In this document: piece after piece, positions 9,601 to 18,963 of the stretch
Position numbering within the stretch: the stretch's first letter is position 1
Layout: every line of letters begins with the position of its first letter
Assembly (NCBI GenBank): GCA_021234155.1
Contig: JAJEKV010000003.1
Span: 30,797,166 to 30,861,165 of the forward strand
Length of the DNA: 64,000 nt
Origin: Isoetes taiwanensis
Lineage: Eukaryota; Streptophyta; Lycopodiopsida; Isoetales; Isoetaceae
Reading direction: 5' to 3'
Position numbers and translations under genes: made by a program
Notes under the pieces: model-generated
Told to the model about the DNA's origin: nothing
Databases searched by the model: none
What the model saw: only the letters and a program-made list of their open reading frames with translations

Positions 9601-10866
9601 ATGGCTCGGACAAAACAGACCGCTAGGAAGCCTCGCCAAGAAGAATCATCAAGCGCCCAAGGTCCTGCCCTCTTTCGGAGGATCCTTCAAGAACGCCTTT
9701 TCCGGGAAGACGAATCTTCTTCCAGCGAAGAGGCAGGATCGGAGCAGAGCGATCAGACGGAGATCATAGAAGAAGAGCGGCCGGATATCATGCATCAGAT
9801 TCTCGAAGAGGTCGCCGAGGAGGAGAAGAGGGCCAGGGAAGAGCAAGAGCAAAAAGAGCAGTCGACAGTCGAAGAACAACTCCAGACTGGGACCCATCGG
9901 CAGGAGGAGGAAGGGAGAGAAGAGCAGCGGCAGCCGACGCTTAGCCCTGCAGAAGAAGCAGACCTCGCGGCATTCATCAGCAAGTATGAAGCCAAAGAGC
10001 GCCGCCGGGAGCAGAGGACGAAGGACCGAGAAGACGACCCAACCACAGCCAGCGGGCCAAAGAAGAGGAAGGCCAAAGCTATTAAGGCGGGCAAAAGAAA
10101 AGTTGTGAAGGTTGGTAAACGAGCGACGGGCCCCGTCATCAACGAGCCATCAGGTGAACAGACCCCGCCTTCTACTGACGACGCGGACGAGGACTACGTC
10201 CCCAACACAGAGGGGGCGAGTTCGTCAAAACCCCCGCCCGTGAAGAAGGAAGTACCCCAGCAAGTGGCACCTGAGCAGGTAGCACAGGAGCAGGAGGAGC
10301 CCGGACAGGCAGTGAAGCCCCCACCTTTCCCGACGCGGGATAGAGTTAAAGCCCCGCGACCCCAACAGGAGGCGTACGTGATAGACCCGGTCAAGGTCTA
10401 TCAGAAGAGGATCAAGGAGCACAACACCTATATGGAGAAGTGGGAGGCGTACAATGCTTACTACCAGGAGCACAGGGTGAGAGCAGTCGAAGGTGGAGTA
10501 CCCTCGAAGCAGACTCTGAAGCCACCCCCACCAAAGCCCAAACCTCCCAGAGCGCCAGGGAAGAAGTGGACCAAGAGCAAGCAGAAGGAGCAGAGAGCCC
10601 TCAAAGAAATCCGGCACTTCCAGCGGAGTTACAGACTCTTGATCCCCCGGGCACCGTTTCAACGTTTGGTCCGTGAAGTCATTCAGGAGTACAACACGGA
10701 CATGCGCGTGACCGACGAGATGATGTTGTGCTTACAGGAGGCAGCAGAGGCAAAAATAGTGCAGCATTTTGAAGATTCGACAGCCTGCACGGTACACGCA
10801 AAGAGGGTCACCCTCATGAGGCAGGATATGCATCTTGCCAGACACATCAAGGGAGAACGCCCTTGA
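9601..10866 (+). CDS. ORF1: giant histone H3-like protein encoded by a retrotransposon
   Basis: An intact 421-codon frame starting at an ATG in good context (AAACATGGCT). Residues 1-10 are MARTKQTARK, the exact N-terminus of histone H3 including the K4 and K9 sites; residue 11 is Pro where H3 has Ser10. Residues about 37-115 are a Glu-rich, probably coiled region. Residues 153-177 are strongly basic with PKKRK and KAGKRKVVKVGKR, a likely nuclear signal. A Pro/charged linker follows. Residues 333-421 align without gaps to H3 residues 47-135: ALKEIRHFQRS, PFQRLVRE, TDMR, LQEAAEA, HFED, VHAKRVT and ARHIKGERP. By hand count about 50 of 89 positions match plant H3. Loop 1 has the canonical H3 length, unlike most CenH3. 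K56 and K79 positions are Arg and Asn. Ordinary H3 is about 136 aa, so about 320 residues separate tail and fold. The protein probably acts in the nucleus, in or near nucleosomes; function is inferred. Confidence 0.93.
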   Translation: MARTKQTARKPRQEESSSAQGPALFRRILQERLFREDESSSSEEAGSEQSDQTEIIEEERPDIMHQILEEVAEEEKRAREEQEQKEQSTVEEQLQTGTHRQEEEGREEQRQPTLSPAEEADLAAFISKYEAKERRREQRTKDREDDPTTASGPKKRKAKAIKAGKRKVVKVGKRATGPVINEPSGEQTPPSTDDADEDYVPNTEGASSSKPPPVKKEVPQQVAPEQVAQEQEEPGQAVKPPPFPTRDRVKAPRPQQEAYVIDPVKVYQKRIKEHNTYMEKWEAYNAYYQEHRVRAVEGGVPSKQTLKPPPPKPKPPRAPGKKWTKSKQKEQRALKEIRHFQRSYRLLIPRAPFQRLVREVIQEYNTDMRVTDEMMLCLQEAAEAKIVQHFEDSTACTVHAKRVTLMRQDMHLARHIKGERP

Positions 10867-11009
10867 GATTTTGTAAATAACTGAAATTTTTGTTAATATA
10901 AAGAATTTTGTGAGTAAATAATGTGTCTAATCTAGCTTAATTAAGTTAAGTTATAGAATTCCAGCTTTTATTTTGGTTAAATTGGAGTTTTTGAGCAAAC
11001 TGAGACGAT

Positions 11010-11076
11010 GTCTCACACGTCGCGCCAGGACAGAAAATGAGATTCTCATTTTCGGGCTGGGCGCAACGTGTGAGAC
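11010..11076. repeat. Accessory hairpin 3 of E1 (upstream of ORF2)
   Basis: 67-bp palindrome nearly identical to the copy at 9146, outer arms GTCTCACACGT / ACGTGTGAGAC. Confidence 0.9.
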
Positions 11077-11208
11077 CATGCCCAAAAATGCCCAAAACAG
11101 CTCCAAATCGACCAAATAAAGGGTCAATTCTGCCTAACTCGACGAGTTTAGTAGAAGTACAGCCTTAAATCACCCAAATTGATCAAGTTTAGCCTATTTA
11201 GAGCCCAT

Positions 11209-11275
11209 GTCTCACATGTCGCGCCAGGACAGAAAATGAACTTCTCATTATCGGTATGGGCGCAACGTGTGAGAC
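11209..11275. repeat. Accessory hairpin 4 of E1 (upstream of ORF2)
   Basis: Fourth copy, with one change in the left arm (GTCTCACATGT). The two hairpins are again about 200 bp apart, as in the ORF1 pair. Confidence 0.88.
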
Positions 11276-11464
11276 CTCGTGACATTTCTTCACCATGCCA
11301 TACCTAAATGATCTCCCAATTGTTGCAATAGGTTCATTAGTCCATTCTAGCATGCTCAAACCCTAGAAGTAGTCTTCAAACTCGCAATTGCACCCTTTAA
11401 TAGATCAGAGTCATCCAATCCTAGTAAATTCTAGATCATCCAAAAATTAGGGTTTTCCCCTTTC

Positions 11465-11472
11465 TATAAATA
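11465..11472 (+). promoter_or_regulatory. TATA box of the ORF2 promoter
   Basis: TATAAATA in CTTTCTATAAATAGGCTCC, 121 bp before the ORF2 ATG and matching the ORF1 promoter in motif and spacing. Confidence 0.68.
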
Positions 11473-11585
11473 GGCTCCCCATTTCTCATTTAGCACCTTG
11501 CAAGTTTGCTCTCCACTGCTTAGGCAATCTTCCAGCTCCTTGAGGCACTTCTGCATCCGTCTGATACTCTCTTCTTCGCTAGATC

Positions 11586-13123
11586 AATGGCCACTGCTGA
11601 CTTCAGGCGATGATACAGCGCCAGTGCCCATGCTGCTGAGGAGGATGTCGATGACATCTTCCGAGTCTTCGGGAAAGAAGTAGATGTGCAAGCTACTCTG
11701 AATGCAACCCCAGCATACAGACAAGTCCTAGCAGAATTCCAAGCTAGGGTAGGACCCTCCCTTGTCCAGCTCCCCCCCTTGCATAGGTTATTTTGTACCC
11801 CGCCCATCCCTTCAAGCAGCCTTGGGTGATGTCCCCAACATCGCCAAGTACCTAACTAATAAGGCGCAGAGGCTACCCGACTACATGGTCCTGACAGCTA
11901 ACAGGACCAAGTACTTCTCCTACACCGCCGCCCTTGCTATTTTCCTATCCCACCGCGCCGAAAATCCATTGGGGGCGACCTCTATCCCTCCCATGGAAGT
12001 GGACCCCATAGCAACCCGAGCAGAAGAGCAGATGCTTTTGCAGTACCAGCAGGAGCAAGAAGGAAGGGAAGAAGAAGAGGAGTCGGACGACGAGGAGTAC
12101 ACGGAGCTCGACTCAGACGAAGAACGGCGCCAAGCGGAGGAGGAGTTGGCCAACATGGAGCGGAGCCGGCAGACCCTTAGAGTCGCTCCCCCACTCGGGC
12201 TAGGCATCACAAGCCTAGACCCAATCATCATCGACAGAGAGGAGTATCTACTCCTCAGTGACATTCAGAATCTTCCCGAATGCAGGGAGAGGGAACTCCG
12301 ATTGGATGAGCTGCTCCACCAACTACGGCAGTCCGACCTGGACGACTTCATCGTCCGAGGAGCCTCGGACATTCCACTTCAAGTCAGGGAAGCCGACACT
12401 TATACAGGAGAGTCGACCTCCGACATCCAAGCCTACGGCAACATCAGGCAGATCATGGAGGCAGACCGAGCCGCAAACAGACTACCAACGGAGGAAGAGT
12501 TCCTTGCTCTACAGGAACAGATGAGGATCAGAGGCAAGACTACCAGCATCTTAATGCCGAGGCCTTCGACACCACCTCCAACAAGAGGAGCAGGAATTGA
12601 CCTCAGGAGAGTCGACTCCACAATTCAAGATTACCGGGAGCTGACGGAGATAGAGGTCGACGAATACGCGGGGCGGCACAGAGCTGGAGGCCAAACAAGC
12701 GGAGAAGCTTCGGCGACACACAACGATAGGTCGCTCAGGTACTACTTGCCGCTGCTGCTGGATGGGAGAATAGCGGTAGTACACCGCAAGTTCAGCCCCC
12801 GGGGAGAAGAAGGAGTCTTCATGCTCATTGCACTCTCAGGCTTCGGCAGGCATGCTCGAATAGCGGCAAATGTCGACTATGCTGTCCTGGTAAAGAGAGC
12901 AATGGCACTAGACCTCTTCGACCTCGCCGTGCCCCACCGACGGCAGGGAAGACTAGCAGTAGCCGCAGCACTCACATCTGACCGCAGAGTCGAAGACTTG
13001 GCAAGAGCCTTGCAGGGCGGCTCGTCAGCCAATGTCCTCAGGAACTTGGGTCAATCGGTAGGAACGGCCCAAGTTAAAAAGTTCCTCGAGGACAACCCGT
13101 CTTACCGGCGATTTCAAGACTAG
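11586..13123 (+). pseudogene. ORF2: acidic accessory protein of unknown function, one stop and one frameshift
   Basis: The ATG at 11586 is followed by a TGA at 11610-11612 (CGA TGA; could be a CpG C-to-T change). The frame then continues (EEDVDDIFRVFGKEVDVQAT) until a frame change near 11790. The second frame runs open to 13123 (VPRPSLQAALGDVPNIAKYL...). Features are an E/D-rich stretch at about 12050-12170, a motif APPLGLGITSLDPIII, the box IQNLPECRERELRLDELLHQ, and a helix-rich C-terminus. A clear homologue lies in E3 (63017-63688) with the same acid-rich stretch and APPLGLGITSL motif. It shows no histone fold and no enzyme signature I recognise. Its conservation between elements suggests a function in the element's life cycle. 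Confidence 0.8.
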
Positions 13124-13303
13124 TTAGACTCTTGATCCCGGAGACTTTTTGTACTAAAATATTATATAATATAAATATGATTTCTGTTGCACTTTAAATG
13201 CCTTGTCAATATATTTTGTCCCACAACTATGTCAACAAACCGCATGTAATGCAAAAGAACAAGTTAAACTAACTATATAGCCATGAATTACTTGTGCATG
13301 CAG
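13124..13303. other. Spacer ending in a putative gag splice acceptor
   Basis: An AT-rich spacer ending CTTGTGCATGCAG at 13303. The gag frame has no ATG until about 13408 although it is open and Gag-like before that, so an upstream start supplied by splicing is plausible. The pyrimidine tract before this AG is weak. Confidence 0.5.
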
Positions 13304-14784
13304 TTAGAGGCCTAGGTGCGGGAGAACAACAACGCCAAGACCTTAGGGAGGAACGGAGTCCGCCAAGGCCACGTCCAGCAAGGAACCTGTTTGAGGAATT
13401 CGGACCCATGACCCCAGAGGAAGAAATATCCCAGATGAGGACGGACCTTGAGCAGATAAAGGCTTTGCTGGCCGCACAAGCAGGAGCGGCATCTGTGGGC
13501 AACGCTCAACTGCCACAAGCATCAGCTCGGAAAACAGGAAGGGACAAGAAGAGGAGCAAGAGAGGGAGGTCCCCTAGCTCGGACTCCTCCGACTCAAGCT
13601 CAGATTCAGACTCCGACTCCGAGGAAGAAGAAAAGCAGCCCCAAGAACAAACAGATGGAAGGCAAAGGAACATTGCAGAGGGACGACAAAGGGACACAAG
13701 AACCTCTGACTACCAGAAGAAGGTAGACTCTGCATTGGGGAATGTTTGGAAGGCCAGGAAACTCGAGCAATTCTCAGGCGAGAACAGGTCAGGCATGGAG
13801 GCAGAGACTTGGCTCGATGAGATGAGTGAATATGGCAACACTTATGGTATGAAGGACAAGGATAAAGGAAGGGTGGCAACAGCCAACCTGAAAGGAGCAG
13901 CACACATATGGTGGAAGGGGTATGCAAAGGCCCATGGCTTGAGCAGGGATGCTTGCAGGTTCAAGAAGTTTGCTAAAGCCTTCAAGCGCCATTACGTCCC
14001 AAGAGAGCACAAGTCCAGCATGATGCAGCAGTTCTATAGGCTCCAACAGGGAAACAAATCAGTCCAGAAATATACAGAGGAATTCATGAGGCTGAGGCTG
14101 TATGTGCCAAAGTTAGGTGAGAAGCATGCAGTAGAAAGCTACATTGAAGGCCTGAATGAGGAGATCCGCAAGCTTGTAAGGGCAATAAATCCTAAGACAG
14201 TATCAGAAGCAGAGTCCAAGGCAATAAGCTTGCAAGGAACGGGACCTCAGAATAGCGGGCAGAGGCAGCAGTATTATCAGGACAAAGGCAAGGCAACAGG
14301 GAGTTATAGCCCTAGGGCAGCCAGCCCAGGTCCAGCTAGAGCCCCATATGGTGGCAATCAGGGGAAGCAGCAGGAGAAAAAGCAGGTGTCCTTCAAGGAC
14401 AAACAGGAGGGGTCAAACTACTCCAAAGCAGTGCGATCCTTTTTGCAGGCTATGCCCAAGGAAAAGAGACAGGAGTGCATAGAAAAGCAGCTTTGCTTCA
14501 GGTGCTTCCAGCCAGGGCATAGGACAGCGAACTGCCCCTACGTCATGAGTGCAGCGTTAGCGGAGTTGGGAGATTGGAACATCCTGTCTGACGACGACGG
14601 CGAGGAAGCCCGCGACTACATTCAGGGTGAGTGTCATATCTTTGCCGCAATAGATACAGAGCAAGCAGAGAGCCAGTATAAAGTAATTTCCACAGTAAGG
14701 AAGGCCAAGGACAAGTCCTTCATAGTCCTGATAGATTCAGGAAGTAGCCATAACTTTGCATCCCCCAGAATGGTTCAGCGTTGA
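13294..14784 (+). CDS. Gag with zinc knuckle, running into protease (E1)
   Basis: Open frame with no initial ATG. An acidic/Ser-rich N-terminus precedes the retrotransposon gag core ([54 protein letters not shown]). A CCHC knuckle [14 protein letters not shown] follows near 14493-14534, then the start of the aspartic protease with its DSGS active site ([14 protein letters not shown]). The frame ends at a TGA (14782-14784) just after DSGS while the downstream frame continues the protease fold, so a one-base deletion is likely. The real N-terminus is probably the LTR leader joined at 13304. Confidence 0.88.
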   Translation: MHAVRGLGAGEQQRQDLREERSPPRPRPARNLFEEFGPMTPEEEISQMRTDLEQIKALLAAQAGAASVGNAQLPQASARKTGRDKKRSKRGRSPSSDSSDSSSDSDSDSEEEEKQPQEQTDGRQRNIAEGRQRDTRTSDYQKKVDSALGNVWKARKLEQFSGENRSGMEAETWLDEMSEYGNTYGMKDKDKGRVATANLKGAAHIWWKGYAKAHGLSRDACRFKKFAKAFKRHYVPREHKSSMMQQFYRLQQGNKSVQKYTEEFMRLRLYVPKLGEKHAVESYIEGLNEEIRKLVRAINPKTVSEAESKAISLQGTGPQNSGQRQQYYQDKGKATGSYSPRAASPGPARAPYGGNQGKQQEKKQVSFKDKQEGSNYSKAVRSFLQAMPKEKRQECIEKQLCFRCFQPGHRTANCPYVMSAALAELGDWNILSDDDGEEARDYIQGECHIFAAIDTEQAESQYKVISTVRKAKDKSFIVLIDSGSSHNFASPRMVQR

Positions 14785-17700
14785 AGTTGAAACCACTAAA
14801 GTCAAAGCCAAGACCCGTTGTCTTAGCAAGTGGAGCAGTAAGGCAGACGACAGGCAAGAGAATTAACTTTGACATCGATTTGCCAGGGATTAATATCCAG
14901 ATAGGGGCAGAAGTAATGGGTATTGGCAAGTACGACTTGATCATAGGAATGGAGTACCTTGGACCAGCAGGGGCCATTATTGATTGTGGAAAGCGGAAGG
15001 TGACCTTCCCAACACCCGACGGCAAGATCATTGAGATCACAAGTAAAGAAGTTGTTCCCATCATGCAGTGTATATCTTCTAAACGGCTATTCAAGTGCAT
15101 CAAGAGCGAACAGGTGTCATACGTCTTCAAGCTTGAGATTAGTGAGCCGGAATCGGAAGAAAGCAAAGAAGACAAGGTGCTCAGCAAGTTGCCGAGGCAA
15201 ATAGCTAAGCTGGTCACAGAGTTCCATGATCTCTTTCCAGATGAGATCAAGCAGCTTCCTCCTTATAGGGGAGTCGAGTGTGAGATAGCACTCGAACCAG
15301 GAACAAAGCCGACAAGCAAGGCTCCATACAGAATGACGACGCAGGAATTGACGGAGCTAAAGAAGCAGTTGCAGGAGCTACTCGACCTAGGCTTCATTAG
15401 GCCTAGCGTCTCGCCGTTTGGAGCACCCATTCTTTTTGTCAAGAAGAAGGATGGATCTTTGAGGATGTGCATAGACTATAGGCAGTTGAACAAGCACACC
15501 ATTAAGAACACGTATGCGCTCCCCAGATCAGATGACTTGATGGACTAACTCCAAGGTGCAAAGGTCTTCTCCAAAATCGACTTAAGATCAGGTTAGGATA
15601 AAGGAAGAAGATATCCATAAGACCGCCTTCAGAACGCGGTATGGGCATTATGAGTTCACGGTAATGCCTTTCGGCTTATCGAATGCCCCCGCGACGTTCA
15701 TGAGGCTCATGAACGACATCTTCAGGGAGTTTTTAGACACCTTTGTGATTGTATTTTTTGATGACATTTTGGTGTATAGCAGATCCCTTGAAGAGCACGT
15801 ACAACACTTAACGAGAGTGCTAGAGAAGTTGAAGAGGCACCAGTTGTACGCCAAGTTGTCGAAGTGCCACTTCGCAACGGAGAAGGTGGAATACCTAGGT
15901 CATGTGATCTCAGCAGAAGGAATCTCGACGGATCCTGCCAAGATTGAAGCCGTCATTCAGTGGCCGGCGCCGAAGAATGTGCATGAAGTCAGACGTTTTC
16001 TCGGTCTAGCAGGGTACTACAGGAAGTTCGTGAAGAACTTTGCTAAGATAGCGACTCCGCTAACAGACTTGACGAGGGCGGAGAAGGTAAAAGATTGGGC
16101 AGAGCATTGGCACAAGAAAGCCCAAGCAGGGTTTGAATTGTTGAAAGAGGCTTTAACAACCGCCCCAGTCCTAACCCTGCCAGACCCAGAGAAAGATAAG
16201 CTTGTAGTCACATATGCGAGTAAGATAGCTACAGGTGCGGTGCTTATGCAAGAAGAGCATGTGGTAGCGTATGACTCCAGGAAGATGAACGACGCCGAAA
16301 CGCGCTACCCAACGCATGATCAGGAATTGCTTGCGGTTGTCAGGGCATTAAGAATTTGGAGGCACTATCTTTCCAATTGGATACAGACCATCAGAGCCTC
16401 CAGTATGCGTATTCACGCAACCACACCTCAACCTGAGGCAGAGAAGGTGGATGGAGTTCCTTGAAGAGTACGACTTTGATATAGTCTACAAGCCAGGGAA
16501 GCTCAACGTGGTAGCGGATGCGCTTTCAAGGCATCCCCTGACAACTAGAGTGCATTGCAATGCAATTTCGACAGTCTCCAGCGAATTTGGTAAGAAGATT
16601 GAAGAGTCCTTGCCAACGGATGTGGATTTCAAGGAAGCATGGGAAAGCCTCTATAGGGAGGCTAGAACAGACAAAGAACGGGAAGCCTTCAAGCATTATA
16701 AGAAGGAAGGCAACCTGTTATATCATAAGAACAAGTTGTGCGTACCTGAATCATCAGGGATAAGGAAATTGATCCTCCATGACACGCACAACAGCCCAAT
16801 AGCTGGCCATGCGGGATTCATAAAAACATATTTCAAAGTGCGCAACAGCTATTATTGGCCAGGAATGAAGAAGCAGGTAGCTCGCTACATCAGGGAATGT
16901 CAGCTATGCCAGCAGACAAAGGCAGAGCAGCTTCGAATTCCAGGGGCATTAGAGCCATTAGCGGTGCCAAATGCTAAGTGGGAGGTGATCATCAGCATGG
17001 ATTTCATCACAGGGCTCCCAAGAACAGTAAGATGGAAAGATGTCTTGATGGTAGTGGTCGACAAGTTGTCGAAAATGGCACATTTTGTGCCCTGCAGGAC
17101 CACAGATACGGCTATGGATACAGCAAAGCTCTTCACCAAAGAGATCTTCAGGCTTCATGGCATGCCAAGGGAGATTATATCCGACAGGGATCCGAAGTTC
17201 ATGAGTGCCTTTTGGCAAGACCTCTTTGCGACGATTCAGACCAAGCTATCCATGAGCACGGCATATCATCCCCAGACGGATGGCCAAACGGAGCGGACCA
17301 ACAGGATTTTAGAGGACATGCTACGAAACTATGTCTGGAATAAGCAAGGTATGTGGGAAGAATTTATTCACTTGGTGGAGTTTGCATACAATAGCACCAA
17401 GCAAGAATCACCCCAAATGTCGCCGTTTATGATCAATTACGGCTATCAGTGCCTAACTCTAGACACTTGGCACAATCCCATGTCAAAAGTGGAAGTTTCG
17501 CAGCAAATGTTGGCCGATATGCAACAGCTCGTGGAAGAGGTTCGAGGGTATCTGCTAGCAGCAAGAAGTTGACAAAAGAGCATCGCCGACAAGCATCGAA
17601 CAGTCAGAGAGTTCCAAGTTGGAGATGATGTATGGCTCAAGATCAAGGTAAAGCAGACGAAGCTCCGCATTGGCAATTGCAAGAAGCTTGCTCCAAGGTG

Positions 17701-18094
17701 GGCTGGACCTTTCAGAATAGTCAAGAGAGTAGGTAATCAATCCTACAGGTTGGATTTGCCAGCACCCCTAAAGATTCATAAGGTCTTCCACGTGAGTCTG
17801 TTGAAGAAGCACACTCCAAATCCAGACGAAGTCTTGGACTCTCCAACGTTGTTGGAAATGACGGAGGAGCAGCTGGAAATAGTTCCAAAATTGATTCTTG
17901 ATAAAGCTTTCAAGAAAACAAGGAGGTCGGAGTTCCTCCAATACTTGGTCAAGTGGAAACACTTGCCAGTGGAAGACGCAACATGGGTACTCAAGAAAGA
18001 TTTAGTAAAGCAGTACCCACAGTTTATGGAGCAATGGGATGGCAAGGTCATCTCCGAAGAAATCGGCTCAGGCATGTCGATTTGTGTAGATTAA
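14781..18094 (+). pseudogene. Pol of E1: protease, RT, RNase H, integrase, chromodomain (multiply broken)
   Basis: 14781-15548 holds the rest of protease ([11 protein letters not shown]) and the RT start ([20 protein letters not shown]). There is a TAA at 15546-15548 and a small deletion near 15590. 15664-16464 has [12 protein letters not shown] and the RT active box [10 protein letters not shown], then RNase H. The usual first RNase H aspartate (DAS) reads Tyr ([13 protein letters not shown]). A frame change occurs near 16455. 16451-17572 is integrase: H2C2 finger (HDTHNSPIAGHAG ... CQLCQQ), then catalytic D, D and E (SMDFITGL, SDRDPKFM, TERTNR). A TGA at 17570-17572 precedes the GPY/F-like module (KLAPRWAGPFRIVKRVGNQS) and a chromodomain near 17890-18045 (SEFLQYLVKWKHLPVEDATW). 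Inactive as it stands. Confidence 0.93.
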
Positions 18095-18963
18095 TTCTAT
18101 GTATAGTTAAGATTAATCTACGCATGCAACCTATGCTAGGTATGGGTCGCATGCGTTGTTACCGATGATGGGACCACTATGGTGATCTCTAGGGCGTGGT
18201 GTAATGTCAATGTAGGCATGACCGCGTTTTCGCTTGGGTGAGTGGAAGGTAGATTAGAAAGTCTACTTCTGTCCCACGAAAGTAGACGACGTCGAGAGAA
18301 AGGAGGTCATTAAGGAATGCATTGATAGGAAAGGCACCTTTAGCCCCATATATGCTTTGATAGGAGGAATCTATCCTTCACGCCCCCCACGCGGGAAGGA
18401 TATCCTCCACGCTGGGCAACTAGAGGTGTAGGCATGAGCGGCATATAGGCATATAGGTGATGTCTCCTCGGCCATTATGGAAGATTCATCCTCTTCCTAC
18501 GCCGGGAGATTAGCCATGCATCCACGTAGATAGGTGGGGTGGTCACCATATAACCAAAATTTTATTAATAATTAAATGGTACTAACGTAGTGTCGACCTG
18601 CAGGCCAATAGAGCGCTCCGGAGGGCAAGGAGGTCGAGCTACGAAGACTTGCAACACAAATTTTGTTGGAAGGTGTTGCAAGGAATGAAGAGTACCTCGA
18701 ACGCTAATTTAAAATTTGGATAAACTAATTGTCGTGATAAGTAAATTATTGAGTAACTTTTTTTCATGATGTTGGGAATCGATAAGGTATTCCATAATAT
18801 AACGGCGTAATAATGTCTAAAAATGTTACCCTAAGGTAATCCTAATAAATGTCTAAGCATAATAATAATATATTGTATGTATGAGGTTGATTGCAGGTTA
18901 TGAAGATCCCAAGGTGGGGAGACCCACGATGCTGCGGACAGCATCATTTCAAGGTGGGGAGAA
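18095..18963 (+). other. 3' untranslated region of E1 with duplicated polypurine tract
   Basis: A non-coding 870 bp, partly conserved in E2 at 35780-36870. AAGGTGGGGAGA occurs at 18911 and again at 18951 directly before the 3' LTR. Between them GATGCTG-cgga-CAGCATC forms a 7-bp stem. The second copy (18951-18963) is the polypurine tract by position. Confidence 0.85.

Larger units (their letters stand above)
10867..11585. other. ORF1-ORF2 spacer with second hairpin pair and promoter
   Basis: AT-rich 3' flank of ORF1 (TTTGTAAATAACTG, AATATAAAG), then two hairpins (11010-11076, 11209-11275), then a TATA box at 11465. The layout repeats that in front of ORF1. Confidence 0.7.

Noticed and set aside
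9649-10662. Antisense open frames over ORF1 (for example 9649-9897, 9795-10142, 10225-10662)
   Set aside because: They are mirror frames of a Glu/Lys-rich coding region and show no independent features.
9601-10866. ORF1 as a centromeric H3 (CenH3)
   Set aside because: The tail is the canonical H3 tail, loop 1 has canonical length and the fold aligns gap-free to ordinary H3, whereas CenH3 usually has a different tail and a longer loop 1.
9601-10866. ORF1 as a host histone gene that the element happens to flank
   Set aside because: It lies between the primer site and gag of one element with perfect 5-bp target duplications. The surrounding hairpin and promoter layout recurs in other elements, and host H3 is only about 136 aa.
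9146-11275. CRISPR-like array from the four repeated palindromes
   Set aside because: Only four long copies in two separate pairs with promoter and genes between, in a plant retroelement.
11586-13123. ORF2 as a partner histone (H4, H2A or H2B)
   Set aside because: No histone-fold motif such as the H4 or H2A helices could be found in any part of it.
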